Assembly: GCF_900089455.2 (NCBI RefSeq)
Contig: NZ_LT907988.1
Coordinates: 4,340,001-4,404,000 of the forward strand
Source: Orrella dioscoreae
GTDB taxonomy: Bacteria > Pseudomonadota > Gammaproteobacteria > Burkholderiales > Burkholderiaceae_B
Direction: 5' to 3'
DNA length: 64,000 nucleotides
Shown: one piece after another, positions 16,601-24,300 of the stretch
How positions within the stretch are numbered: the first letter of the stretch is position 1
Layout: each line of letters starts with the position of its first letter
The notes under the pieces: model-generated
What the model was told of the DNA's origin: nothing
Database searches by the model: none
What the model saw: the letters and a program-made list of their open reading frames with translations, nothing else
Position numbers and translations under genes: made by a program

Positions 16601-17233
16601 TATCCCTTCGCCCCCGGCTCGGCGCGCGATGCCGCGCCCAATGACGTGGCGCGGCTTTTCTCGCCCAACGGCATGATGGACGAGTTCCTGCAGAAGCACC
16701 TGATCAACCAGATCGACGTGTCGCAGCCGCGCTGGCGCTTCAAGCCCGGCATCGACGGCAGCCAGCTGCAGGCCTCGGGCTATCTCGATGCCTTCCAGCG
16801 CGCCGGCGTCATCCGCGACGTCTACTTCTCGGCCGGCAATCCGCTGCCCTCGTACCGGGTGTCGATCCGCCCCATCGAGATGGACGCCGAGATCACGCAG
16901 TTCGTGATGGACGTCGATGGACAGGCCGTGCGCTATGCCCACGGCCCGCAGGTCGCCACCACGGTGCAATGGCCAGGCCCGCGCGGCACCAGCCAGGTCC
17001 GCATGGAGCTCACGCCCTCGGCGGGCGTCTCGGGCATCGCCACCAGCGGCCCCTGGGCCCTGAACCGCATGCTGGACAAGGCCACGCTGAAGCACGGCGC
17101 CTCGCCGGAAACCGTGCAGGCCACCTTCGATTTCAATGGCCGCAAGGTCGTGCTGGAGATCGTGGCGGGCAGCGTGAAGAGCCCCTTCGGCTTGCCTGAA
17201 ATGCAAGGATTCTCGTGCCCGGGGCGCTCATGA
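13619..17233 (+). CDS. tssM: type VI secretion inner-membrane protein TssM (IcmF family)
   Basis: Large membrane-complex protein of 1204 residues. Two N-terminal transmembrane helices (about 12-35 and 48-62) precede a cytoplasmic NTPase-like domain with an intact Walker A GAPGSGKTTALVNSG (about 145-160) and LDTAGRYTT as Walker B-like motif; a third helix (YTVLGLAVVGLIAAW, about 465-480) leads into the long periplasmic region with IcmF-related and TssM C-terminal beta domains. All expected parts are there. It overlaps tssL (ATGA) and tagF (ATGA). A 1,287-codon open frame antisense to it is a codon-bias artefact. Confidence 0.96.
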   Translation: MIHDLFRLLLSRGLWNFLGLVALALLIWIAGPLMAFGAYRPLESELSRIALIGLIFGIWLLRLIWRKWREGRLNAQLLGQLRRSTEKKKTEAEPQSDEVRELTERFDEAIGRLREMRFGGGQQGRWPWSRFSRQHLYQLPWYVFIGAPGSGKTTALVNSGLNFPLADRYGKTALRGVGGTRNCDWWFTDEAVLLDTAGRYTTHESDPTGDEKEWQGFLGLLSRFRGRQPINGAILTISLADLLSASDSERVQHAAVLRQRLQELRTQLGIQFPIYVLVTKIDLLSGFEEYFASFSREDLSQVWGFTLPYARSQDPDFDLYTAFHAEYRLLQRRLDEALPDVLAAEPDAAQRALAYMLPQQFAGLQGVLSHFLSDVFAASRFEARLLPRGVYFTSGTQGGETFDQVTGRLKRYLRLDSGPSAYSVPGEQPGRSFFLKNLLQQVIFKEAALAGRNLRWERRYRRLHWAGYTVLGLAVVGLIAAWTISYRNNDAYVAQVQERVPAVQALGADVKMDDNGQVRGLMPYLDGLRQLPQGDGFALDSPPLSYRYGLYQGEKLGAAADGVYRRTLDQALLPLAARRVESALRSADPKDLEFSYEALRAYLMLYESDHYDAEFMHAWLLSDMQKTLPADYTRAQYDNMSAHLRALATGKVLVSPFPRDEALIREARERLASLPLAQRAYSRVRRILADNAGLDEITVATLGGTQAASVFTRASGKPLTQGIPGLFSYKGYWDVFNKRVDGVADNLSRDDAWVLGLPAPQLLDTRARAQLLSEIRQLYLNDYVTQWEGYLDDLRLVKGSSLLHSIQVARTLSAPESPLVRLVQNVARETTLLRDANSEAYSLADQARDRVSNTRDTLEQMFGSTRPGAAMREDAAREKPELIVDRHFEPYRRLVSAEGGGPAAITATTGLINELYTYLTAADAALRSASPPPNPEVVTKLRAEAGRMPRALGTMLDTLSVDATDEVSGVVRERLGENVSATIGLFCRQSIAGRYPFAPGSARDAAPNDVARLFSPNGMMDEFLQKHLINQIDVSQPRWRFKPGIDGSQLQASGYLDAFQRAGVIRDVYFSAGNPLPSYRVSIRPIEMDAEITQFVMDVDGQAVRYAHGPQVATTVQWPGPRGTSQVRMELTPSAGVSGIATSGPWALNRMLDKATLKHGASPETVQATFDFNGRKVVLEIVAGSVKSPFGLPEMQGFSCPGRS

Positions 17234-17961
17234 TCGGCGCCGACGCAGCCACGCCCCCCGCCGGCGCCCGCCTGGGCTGGTACGGCAAGATTCCGGCCGC
17301 CGGCGATTTCGTGCACCGCGGCGTGCCCCGCGAACTGATCGCCTGGTGGGACAAGTGGGCGCAGCATGGCCTGTCGGCGTTGAAGCAGATGCCGCTGGAC
17401 GCGCAACGCGAATTCACCGCTGCACCGCTCTGGAATTTCGCCATCCCCGCCGGCCCCGGCGCGGGCGCGGTGCAACTGGGCACCGTCGCACCCAGCCGTG
17501 ACCGCGTCGGCCGGCTCTATCCGCTGTGGGCGGTCTGGAGCGTGCCGCTGGCCGCCTACGAATCCAGCGTGCTGGACGGCGCCGGCCCGTATTACCGCGA
17601 AGCGAGCACCGCCTTGCTGTCGGCCGTGCGCCACGGCAGCGGCGCGGAACAGCTGGACCGGGCCCTCAACCACGCCGCGAATGCGCTGCGCCCGGGTCCG
17701 CCCCAGCCGCCGCCTTCATCGGCCGGCCAGGACATCTTGGACATTCTCAATTCAGGCCCCGGGCAGACGCGCCCGCTGGTGCGATCCGGGCCGGAAGGCT
17801 GGCCCGACCTGCCCGCCTGCTTCAACCCTGGCTCGCACACCAGCTATTGGTGGACCAGCCAGGTCGACGGCGCTGCCTTGCAGACCTATCTGCACGGCGG
17901 CGCGCTCAACGCCACGCTGTTCGCGCGACTCTTCGTCGCGTCGGGCCGCGCCCGCTTCTGA
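17230..17961 (+). CDS. tagF: T6SS-associated protein TagF
   Basis: A 243-residue protein of the TagF N-terminal (BMA_A0400/ImpM) family. The opening LGWYGKIPAAGDFVHRGVPREL, continuing into IAWWDKWAQ, and the YPLWAVWSVPL and HTSYWWTSQ blocks are diagnostic. In Pseudomonas, TagF is a post-translational repressor of T6SS firing; here it is the simple form without a fused PP2C phosphatase. The ATG at 17230 overlaps the tssM stop; an in-frame GTG at 17215 with AAGGA 5 bases upstream would add five residues and is an equally fair start. Next gene: the pseudokinase-PEGA protein after 17 bases. Confidence 0.9.
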   Translation: MIGADAATPPAGARLGWYGKIPAAGDFVHRGVPRELIAWWDKWAQHGLSALKQMPLDAQREFTAAPLWNFAIPAGPGAGAVQLGTVAPSRDRVGRLYPLWAVWSVPLAAYESSVLDGAGPYYREASTALLSAVRHGSGAEQLDRALNHAANALRPGPPQPPPSSAGQDILDILNSGPGQTRPLVRSGPEGWPDLPACFNPGSHTSYWWTSQVDGAALQTYLHGGALNATLFARLFVASGRARF

Positions 17962-17978
17962 CCGCCGGAGACTCCGTC

Positions 17979-19676
17979 ATGCCCTCCTCCGCCACACCCC
18001 ACGCCGCCGCCCCGCAACCCACCGCCCAGGTCCTGGCCTGGCTGCGCGGCATCCTGCCGCAGCTCGAATCGCTGCATCGCGCGGGCCATCATCACGGCGC
18101 GCTGTCCGCCCATGTGCTGGCCGAGGACGCGCAGGGCCAGCCGCTGCTGGCGCCGCCCCCTGCCGCCGAACACGACGAGGACCTGCACGGCGCGCGCGCC
18201 CCCGGCTATGCCGCATTGGAGCAATATGCGGGCGGCCCGGCAGGCAACGTGGGACCGTGGACGGATGTCTATGCCCTGAGCGCCGAGCTGTGCCGGCGCG
18301 TGACTGGCGCCCTGCCGCCCGATGCCGTCACGCGCGTCATCGAAGACACGCACGTGCCGCTGGCCGCGCGCGACCTGCCTGGCTATCCGGTGATCCTGCT
18401 GAAGACGATCGATGCGGGCCTGGTGCTGTCACCCGAAGGCCGCTCGCCCTCGCTGGCGGGGTATACGGCGTTGCTGGCCGCGGCAGGGCAGGTGGGGACG
18501 GTGCCGATGGCGCCCGCGGGACTGGGCACGGGCGCCGCAGTGGCGCCGCCCATTGCGGCGCCCGCGCCGGTGGTTGCAGCGCCTGCCGTGGCACCCGCCC
18601 CCATTCCCGCGTTGAAGGACGAGTGGATGCCCGCTCCCGTGGCCCCGGAACCGCCACCGGAAACATCGCCGGATGCGCAGGCTGTCCCTCCGCAGGCGGC
18701 TACGCCCATCGTACCGAGAGCGGAGATTCCGCCCGCCGTGCCCGCCGCCCCGCAAGCCGCTCCCAGCACCGCGGAGCCCGCGCCGCCGCCCCCTTCGTCT
18801 CGACAAGACCCCGCGCCCCAGGCCTCGCCCGCGGCGGCTGCCGCTGTCGCCGCCGCCACGCGTCCCGTGCGCCAGGACGAAGGCCGCGTGCCGCTGGGCA
18901 TGGTTGCCGCCGTGCTGGCCTTGATCATTGCCGCCGGCCTGCTCTTCTGGTGGCAGCAGGGCGATACGCCCGACACCGCAACCGCCGATGCCTCGGGCAA
19001 TCCCACGCCGAGCGCACCTGCCGCAACGCCAGAGGCGCCGCCCCCACCGGCCATCGCCGACGCGCCGTCCGCGCCACCTCCGGTAGCCCTGGCAAGTCCG
19101 TCCGAAGCGCCGCCCGCCCCGCCGGCCATGCCATCCGAAGCGCCTTCCGCCACGTCAGCGGCACCCGCGACGCCTCCGTCCAACGAGACAGGCGCCCTGC
19201 CCGGCCTCCCGGGTCTCTCCGCGGCGGCGTCGGCGGCAGGCACCACCGACCCGCAGCACTCGCCAAGCACCGCGGACACCAACGCCGCGACGGGCACGCC
19301 CCCCTCGGGCGCGGTGGACGCCTTGCCGACACTCGGTTCCCCCCTGCCTGGGCTGACGCCCACGCCGACCGCGAGCAACGGCGCGGGCGCCACGACAGAC
19401 GGCCCGACCTCCTCCGACACAGCGGGAGCGCCTGCTGCCGGCACGGACGCGCCGCCGGAGGAACCCGTCGCCAGCGTGGCCGTCACCGTGAACGTCCAGC
19501 CCTGGGGCGAGATCGTGGTCAACGGCAGCCGCCGCGGCGTCAGCCCGCCGCTGCGCCAGATCCAGCTCGCGCCGGGCACCTACTCGGTCACCGTGCGCAA
19601 CGGCGACCTGCCGCCGTACAACACCAGGCTGACCGTGCAGCCCGGCAAACCCGCCAGCATCACGCACAAGTTCTAA
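17979..19676 (+). CDS. pseudokinase-like membrane protein with C-terminal PEGA domain
   Basis: A 565-residue protein at the end of the tssJ-tagF operon. Residues about 15-165 look like the C-lobe of a Ser/Thr kinase that has lost catalysis: LPQLESLHRAGHHHGALSAH aligns with the usual LHxxGIxHRDIKPxNI loop but lacks the HRD and Lys/Asn; LLAPPP replaces DFG; yet GYAALEQYAGG (APE motif), GPWTDVYALSA (helix F Asp) and the late Arg of SPEGRSPS remain. No ATP-binding N-lobe precedes it. Then come an Ala/Pro-rich linker, one transmembrane helix (about 305-325), a second Pro/Ala/Thr linker, and a PEGA domain (about 498-565; WGEIVVNGSRRGVSPPLRQI). Start chosen at 17979 with GGAG upstream; the frame is open further upstream inside tagF. 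A regulatory scaffold is likely; the kinase alignment is by eye. Confidence 0.8.
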   Translation: MPSSATPHAAAPQPTAQVLAWLRGILPQLESLHRAGHHHGALSAHVLAEDAQGQPLLAPPPAAEHDEDLHGARAPGYAALEQYAGGPAGNVGPWTDVYALSAELCRRVTGALPPDAVTRVIEDTHVPLAARDLPGYPVILLKTIDAGLVLSPEGRSPSLAGYTALLAAAGQVGTVPMAPAGLGTGAAVAPPIAAPAPVVAAPAVAPAPIPALKDEWMPAPVAPEPPPETSPDAQAVPPQAATPIVPRAEIPPAVPAAPQAAPSTAEPAPPPPSSRQDPAPQASPAAAAAVAAATRPVRQDEGRVPLGMVAAVLALIIAAGLLFWWQQGDTPDTATADASGNPTPSAPAATPEAPPPPAIADAPSAPPPVALASPSEAPPAPPAMPSEAPSATSAAPATPPSNETGALPGLPGLSAAASAAGTTDPQHSPSTADTNAATGTPPSGAVDALPTLGSPLPGLTPTPTASNGAGATTDGPTSSDTAGAPAAGTDAPPEEPVASVAVTVNVQPWGEIVVNGSRRGVSPPLRQIQLAPGTYSVTVRNGDLPPYNTRLTVQPGKPASITHKF

Positions 19677-19699
19677 GACGCGACAGGCGGGCAAAGCAG

Positions 19700-19726
19700 A
19701 AGGCGGCCCGTCCGGGCCGCCTTTTT
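19700..19726 (+). terminator. intrinsic terminator of the tssJ-to-PEGA operon
   Basis: Stem AAGGCGGCCC/GGGCCGCCTT with a GTCC loop running into TTTTT, 23 bases after the stop. It sits between the two converging arms of the T6SS cluster. Confidence 0.92.
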
Positions 19727-19758
19727 CAGATCGGGAACACGCCGTCCAGGCGGCGTCC

Positions 19759-20709
19759 TTACTCGTCCGCCAGGCCGCGATCCTGCAGGATCTGCAGCAT
19801 GTCGGCGCCTTCCTCTTCATCGCCATCGAAGATCTCGACGCTGTCGAGCATGTAGGCGCGCAGCAGCTCGTCGGCCGCCCGCTCCAGGTCGCCCTCGTGG
19901 AACAGCGACTTGCCCAGCATGTAGTGGACAAAGGGATTGTCGACGCCGCCCGGCCCGTTCAGCGCGTCGAAGAACATGGCCTTCGCGTCGGCATGCCGGC
20001 CTTGCAGATAGCAGGCCTCGCCGATGGACGCGCACAGCCAGGTGTGCGCCTCCCATTCCGTGCGCGGCTCGGGCAACAGGTCCAGGGCCTGGCGCCACAC
20101 GGCTTCCGCACCCGCGTCATCGCCGTCGTCGGACAGCGAATTGCCTTCCTCTGCCAGCGCCTCGACCTCTTCATAGATATCGTCGGGCAATTCGGGCGGC
20201 AAGGGCTCCTCGTCGTCCGGCAGGTCGTCGTCGGACAGCTCGGGCGACGGGGGATCCACTGGTTGGCGGCCCTCCCGCAGCGCCTCGGCGCGGGCGTGAT
20301 AGAACGCCAGGTAGCCAGGATGCTCACCCTGGAACGGACGCTGGCGGTAAGCCTTGAACAGTTCGTCGAACACGGCATAGGCCGCGTCGTACTCGGCCGC
20401 CGCGTAATGCACGGAACCGGCCAGGAAGCGCACGCCGGGCTCGTCCTCGCCATAGGCTTCGGCCGCGCGGGCCAGCCAGGGCAAGGCGTCGGCCGGACGG
20501 CCCATGTCGCGATAGAACTCGGTCAGGCCCACCGACAGGCTGTCGGCGTACTCATGATCCAGCTTGGGCTCGGGAATGGCGTCCCAGGCGGCCAGGAAAT
20601 GGCGCTCGGCCTCGGCCGTGTCGCCCTGGATCCGGGCCTGGCGGCCTTGCGCGCAATGCGCGTCCAGCCATTGCTCTGCCTCGGGCGGTAGGGGACGGGG
20701 GTCAGACAT
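19759..20709 (-). CDS. acidic TPR-repeat protein, last gene of the vgrG effector operon
   Basis: Cytoplasmic protein of 316 residues, no signal peptide. Helical tetratricopeptide-like repeats are visible at about 20-130 (RQARIQGDTAEAERHFLAAW; MGRPADALPWLARAAEAYG; YAAAEYDAAYAVFDELFKAY) and about 185-300 (AEEGNSLSDDGDDAGAEAVW; GEACYLQGRHADAKAMFFDA; GKSLFHEGDLERAADELLRA), split by an acidic Pro-rich linker (DDDLPDDEEPLPPELPDD). Function unknown; it lies 38 bases after two Tdi1-like immunity genes in one transcription unit, so it may be an accessory immunity protein or chaperone (inference). AAGGAT precedes the ATG. Confidence 0.75.
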   Translation of the reverse strand: MSDPRPLPPEAEQWLDAHCAQGRQARIQGDTAEAERHFLAAWDAIPEPKLDHEYADSLSVGLTEFYRDMGRPADALPWLARAAEAYGEDEPGVRFLAGSVHYAAAEYDAAYAVFDELFKAYRQRPFQGEHPGYLAFYHARAEALREGRQPVDPPSPELSDDDLPDDEEPLPPELPDDIYEEVEALAEEGNSLSDDGDDAGAEAVWRQALDLLPEPRTEWEAHTWLCASIGEACYLQGRHADAKAMFFDALNGPGGVDNPFVHYMLGKSLFHEGDLERAADELLRAYMLDSVEIFDGDEEEGADMLQILQDRGLADE

Positions 20710-20747
20710 GCGGGATCCTTTGCGTTGGCGTCATCAAGACCGCCATC

Positions 20748-21443
20748 TTATCGGTCCCGCCATTCCTCGTCTTCCTCGTCCTCGTCATCATCGTCGTCTT
20801 CGTCATCCTCGAGCAGCGGCGAATCGGGATCGGCCATTTCCCGCAGGATCGCCAGGTACACGTCCAGGCGCACCTTGTTCAGGCTCTCGACCAACACGTC
20901 GCCGCCCAGGGCAATGGCGGGCTCGAAGGCATAGACCTGGTCTGCCGCCAGCGGCCCCAGCGTCTCCAGCGCGCGCTCGAACATGGGCTCGTCGTTCTCG
21001 TCCTCCAGGTCGAAGCGGTCGTAGTCCGCCGACGCGAAGAACGCGGCCATCGTTTCCTCGCGCGCTTCCGGCGACTTCTCGTCCAGGTCGTCCACGTCGG
21101 CCAGCAGGTCATGCGTGGAGCAGGCGATGGTCAGGTTCACGCCGGTGCGCTCGCCATATACATACAGATCGCCGAAAGCCGAGCGCGCGAAGGCGTGGTA
21201 ACGGTCGATCTCCTCGAAACCCGACTCGGCCACCCAGTCCGTCACGATGTCCTCGAACTCGCGCGGATCGACGGTCCAGACCAGGCCGTCGGCATAGGCG
21301 CACCAGCCTTCCTCGCGCCAGACGTCCAGCAGGAAGTCGGGCAGGATGCCCTGGTACTGCTCGATCACGTCTTCCGGCACCGGCGCGCGGGAGGTGGCGT
21401 CGCCGAAGGTATCGATGAACTGGGCGAAATCTGGGTGGGGCAT
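20748..21443 (-). CDS. Tdi1-like immunity protein A (GAD-like/DUF1851), acidic tail
   Basis: A 231-residue cytoplasmic protein paralogous to the next upstream gene; the two share the opening pattern FxxFIxxFGxATSRxPVP, WREEGWCAYADGLxWTVDP and FARSAFGxLY, then FEPAI near the end. This is the GAD-like plus DUF1851 architecture of Tdi1, the immunity protein for the Agrobacterium Tde1 DNase (established for that family; assignment here by eye). Copy A carries an extra C-terminal tail of about 20 almost purely Asp/Glu residues, absent from copy B. Start supported by GGAG 8 bases upstream. It probably neutralises the Ntox15 toxin or a variant of it. Confidence 0.8.
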   Translation of the reverse strand: MPHPDFAQFIDTFGDATSRAPVPEDVIEQYQGILPDFLLDVWREEGWCAYADGLVWTVDPREFEDIVTDWVAESGFEEIDRYHAFARSAFGDLYVYGERTGVNLTIACSTHDLLADVDDLDEKSPEAREETMAAFFASADYDRFDLEDENDEPMFERALETLGPLAADQVYAFEPAIALGGDVLVESLNKVRLDVYLAILREMADPDSPLLEDDEDDDDDEDEEDEEWRDR

Positions 21444-21463
21444 GGTCGGGCTCCGGTGACAGG

Positions 21464-22126
21464 CTACCCCATCAAACGATCAAGCTCAGGATCGTCGAAG
21501 GGCATCGCAGGGGGAGAAAGCTCTCGCAGGATCATCAGATGGGGATGGTCGGCCACGCGCCGCAGGTTTTCCAGGCGCAGATTGCCCCCCGCCACAATCG
21601 CAGGCTCGAACCCATAGATTTCTTCGTGCGTCAGGGGCCCAAGCGCCTTCAGCGCACGCTTGAACAACGGCGCGCCGCGCTCGTCCGTCAAGTCGAAGTG
21701 CTCAGGCTCGGCCGCGCCAAAGAACGACAGCACCGAACTCTCCACCTGTTCAGCCGATTTGGGCTTCAGTTCCCGCTTCAGGGCGTCTATCGCATGGATC
21801 GAACACAGCAAGCTGACGCTTGCCCCTGTCTTGCCGCCGCACAGGTACAGACTGCCAAAGGCCGATCGCGCAAAAACATGGAAATCATCCAATTCCGCGA
21901 AGGGCGTGCCCGCCAACCATTCCTCCAGGACATCCTCGTAATCCGCCGGGTCGACCGTCCAGATCAGACCGTCCGCATACGCGCACCAGCCCTCTTCCCG
22001 CCAAAGCGCCAGCAGCGCATCCGGCAGCTTCCCCCGGTAGGCGGCAAGCGACTCGGCGGGCACGGGCCGGCGGCTGGTCGCCTCCCCGAACGCTTCGATG
22101 AACAGTTCGAAATCTTCGCTACGCAT
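21464..22126 (-). CDS. Tdi1-like immunity protein B (GAD-like/DUF1851)
   Basis: A 220-residue paralogue of the preceding entry, roughly half identical by eye. It starts MRSEDFELFIEAFGEATSRR; this start at 22126 lines up with copy A and overlaps the toxin stop as TGATG, so toxin and immunity are translationally coupled. A start 21 bases upstream (22147) is in frame but less likely. The GAD-like N-terminal part (about 10-110) and the DUF1851 C-terminal part (about 120-205) are both present. Direct adjacency makes it the cognate immunity protein of the DUF4150-Ntox15 effector. Codon use appears a little less GC-extreme than in the tss genes. Confidence 0.85.
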   Translation of the reverse strand: MRSEDFELFIEAFGEATSRRPVPAESLAAYRGKLPDALLALWREEGWCAYADGLIWTVDPADYEDVLEEWLAGTPFAELDDFHVFARSAFGSLYLCGGKTGASVSLLCSIHAIDALKRELKPKSAEQVESSVLSFFGAAEPEHFDLTDERGAPLFKRALKALGPLTHEEIYGFEPAIVAGGNLRLENLRRVADHPHLMILRELSPPAMPFDDPELDRLMG

Positions 22127-23196
22127 CACTTCTTCCCTGGGGGACATATCTTGAGTTGGACATTCATCTTAGCCTCTCCATTCTTGAGTCCCTGCTCCGC
22201 CAACCTGTCCATTGCCTTGACGCGCCCTTTGCCGTTCCAGCTTCCGCCGATGGCGCTGTTGACGCTTGCCTTGCCCAGGCCTTTCGGCTTCGGGTCCATC
22301 CAGCCGCCCGCGATCATGTCCGGCTCGTGCAGTGCCGCCAACTTTCCCATGATGTCCTGGGTGCGGCGTTTTGCTTCCGCCTTGGCAGCCTTCGCCCCCA
22401 TCTTGCCCTTCAAGCTGTCGAAGATGCTCGACTGGATGCCGCGTGCCCGCTCGGTCCGGTAGTTCTGCTGCGCCGCCTCGGCCGCGGGATTCCTGCCGAC
22501 ATCCTTGAACTTGTCTCGCGCGGCCTTGAACTGGCCCGGCGACATCTTGTTGATTTCGTCCTGCTGGCGCCGCAACTGCTTGGCGTAATCCTTCAGGTAC
22601 GCCTTCTGCTGCGCGGGGTTCATTTTGGCGAATTTCTTGTTCCGCGGATTGAAGCACGGCACGTCGCGCTTTTTCCCCTTGCCTTTGGCCCGCTTCGCGT
22701 TGCGCCCGCCCCGCGCATTCCTGCCATTCTTCGCGCCGCGCCCGGCCTTGCTGGCGCCATTGGCCGCCTTGGAAGACGCCTTGCCCGCGCCGCCGCCCTT
22801 GCCGCCGCCCGCGCCCAGCAGCACCACCTTGATCTGGCTGGGCACGATGCGGATGCCAACCGTGTTGGCGCGGTTCTGCACCGTCATGCTGGTCAGCCGC
22901 GTGGCCGGAATGCACTTGAACAGCACGTTCGGCACGCAGGTGATGTGGCGCGACATGCCCATGACCGAGGGCGAGAACAGGCCCAGCGCGATGCCGGGGT
23001 TGTCTCCGTTCGTCAGCGGAATCGTGGTCAGGAGGTTGTGCGCCGGCATCCCCATCAGCAGGATGTTCCAGGCGTTCGGAATGGCCATCGGTCCCAACGC
23101 GAAATTGGGATAGGGGATCGGGATGAACGCCGGCGGCGTCTTGCACAGATCCGGGAAGGCCAGGTCCAGGCCAAACAGCTGGCAATTCGCGAACAT
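22126..23196 (-). CDS. T6SS effector: PAAR-like DUF4150 domain fused to Ntox15 (Tde1-like) nuclease toxin
   Basis: A 356-residue polymorphic toxin. Residues 1-125 are a PAAR-like DUF4150 domain (PDLCKTPPAFIPIPYPNFA; GDNPGIALGLFSPSVMG; VQNRANTVGIRIVPSQIKVV) that would cap VgrG. A Gly/Lys/Arg-rich linker (about 127-178) leads to a C-terminal Ntox15 domain (about 178-350) with DVPCFNP, the HxxD motif in ALHEPDMIAGG (His290, Asp293) and SVNSAIGGSWNGKGRV. Ntox15 includes Tde1, a DNase delivered by Agrobacterium T6SS whose HxxD motif is needed for toxicity. The immunity gene follows with a TGATG overlap. The DUF2169 protein encoded two genes upstream is the expected loader. Nuclease activity is inferred from the family. 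Confidence 0.9.
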   Translation of the reverse strand: MFANCQLFGLDLAFPDLCKTPPAFIPIPYPNFALGPMAIPNAWNILLMGMPAHNLLTTIPLTNGDNPGIALGLFSPSVMGMSRHITCVPNVLFKCIPATRLTSMTVQNRANTVGIRIVPSQIKVVLLGAGGGKGGGAGKASSKAANGASKAGRGAKNGRNARGGRNAKRAKGKGKKRDVPCFNPRNKKFAKMNPAQQKAYLKDYAKQLRRQQDEINKMSPGQFKAARDKFKDVGRNPAAEAAQQNYRTERARGIQSSIFDSLKGKMGAKAAKAEAKRRTQDIMGKLAALHEPDMIAGGWMDPKPKGLGKASVNSAIGGSWNGKGRVKAMDRLAEQGLKNGEAKMNVQLKICPPGKK

Positions 23197-23226
23197 GGGG
23201 GCTGGGCTCCTGGTGGCTCGGGATTG

Positions 23227-24300
23227 TCAGGGGCTGGCGCGGCCAGCGGTGGGACGCGCCGCCGACCAGCGCTCGGCATCCATCAGCGGGGCGTCGTTGT
23301 CCAGGATGCCCGCGCGGCTCGTCCAGCGCGCATCATCCAGCAGGGCGCGATGGAACTGCGTACGCGAGAACCGGGCGTCGCGCAGGTCGGCGCGGGTCAG
23401 GTCGGCGTACGAGAAATCGGCGTAGGTCAGTTCGGCCTGCGCGAACGCCGCTTGCGCACAGCGCGAGCGCTGCAGGATGGCTTGCGTCAGGTCCGCGCCG
23501 GACAGGTCGGCGCCATCCAGGTTGGCGCCGGCCCACAGGCTTTGCGGGGCCTTCAGGCCCAGGCAGGCGGACTCGGCCAGGTCGGCCTCGACGAACATGC
23601 CGCGCGGCGCCTGGGCGCCGGTCAACGTGGCGCCGCGCAGCAACGCGCCCTTGAAGCTGCTTTGTCCGAGGCGCGCACCAGCAAGGTCCACGCCATCCAG
23701 TTTGCAGTCGTTGAACTGGCAACGTTCCAGCCGCAGGTCGTTCAGCACCTGTCCGCTCAGGTCGGTCTCGACACAGACCACGCCTTCCCAGTCGATGCCG
23801 TCCAGCCTTGCGGCACGCAGGTCGGCGCGGAACACCAGCGTGCCCTTCTGCCGCGTGCCGCGCCAGTCGACGCCAGCCAGACGGCACTCCGAAAAGCCGC
23901 CCTGGGACAGCGCACACTCCGCAAACGAGGTCTCTTCCAGGATGCAGCGCAGGAAATGGCAGTTCTCCAAGGCCGTGCCCGCCAGCGTGGCGCCCGTGGC
24001 ATTGCAGTCCGACCAGGACATGGCCTCGGCCGCGCCCACGCGCACACTGGCGCGCGAGAGGTCGCAGCCTTCGAACAAGGACAGGTCCAGCTGCGCGCCA
24101 TCCCAGCGCGTGCCCGCCAGCGCGCACTGGATGTAGCGGCTGTCGCGCAGGTCCAGGCCCGACAGATCCATGCCCGACAGATTGCAGCGCATGAAGATGC
24201 CGCCTGCGTAATCGCCCGGCGGCAGGCGCAACGCGCGCAGATCCAGTTCCACCAGCGGCTCGCCACCCTTGATGCGGGCGCGCAGGGTCTCGGGCGTCAT
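23227..24300 (-). CDS. pentapeptide-repeat protein of the effector operon
   Basis: A 357-residue protein made almost entirely of pentapeptide repeats of the A(D/N)Lxx type (LSGMDLSGLDLRD; GATLTGAQAPRGMFVEADLA; GANLDGADLSGADLTQAIL; ADFSYADLTRADLRDARFS), which fold into a right-handed quadrilateral beta-helix. The N-terminus MTPETLRARIKGGEPLVELD and the spacing of repeats are continuous with the C-terminal half of the DUF2169 protein, with which it overlaps by ATGA at 24297-24300. Such proteins accompany DUF2169 adaptors in T6SS effector operons; a role in effector loading or stabilisation is inferred. The frame is open well upstream inside the neighbour, but that part is a shadow. Confidence 0.88.
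   Translation of the reverse strand: MTPETLRARIKGGEPLVELDLRALRLPPGDYAGGIFMRCNLSGMDLSGLDLRDSRYIQCALAGTRWDGAQLDLSLFEGCDLSRASVRVGAAEAMSWSDCNATGATLAGTALENCHFLRCILEETSFAECALSQGGFSECRLAGVDWRGTRQKGTLVFRADLRAARLDGIDWEGVVCVETDLSGQVLNDLRLERCQFNDCKLDGVDLAGARLGQSSFKGALLRGATLTGAQAPRGMFVEADLAESACLGLKAPQSLWAGANLDGADLSGADLTQAILQRSRCAQAAFAQAELTYADFSYADLTRADLRDARFSRTQFHRALLDDARWTSRAGILDNDAPLMDAERWSAARPTAGRASP

Noticed and set aside
13343-17206. A 1,287-codon open frame antisense to tssM
   Set aside because: A by-product of high GC and codon bias; it has low-complexity Ala/Arg/Gly/His/Gln composition and no domain, and tssM on the other strand is complete.
17526-17978. Upstream extension of the pseudokinase frame inside tagF
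   Set aside because: Arg/Pro/Ala-rich out-of-frame reading of tagF; the ATG at 17979 has a ribosome site and matches the domain start.
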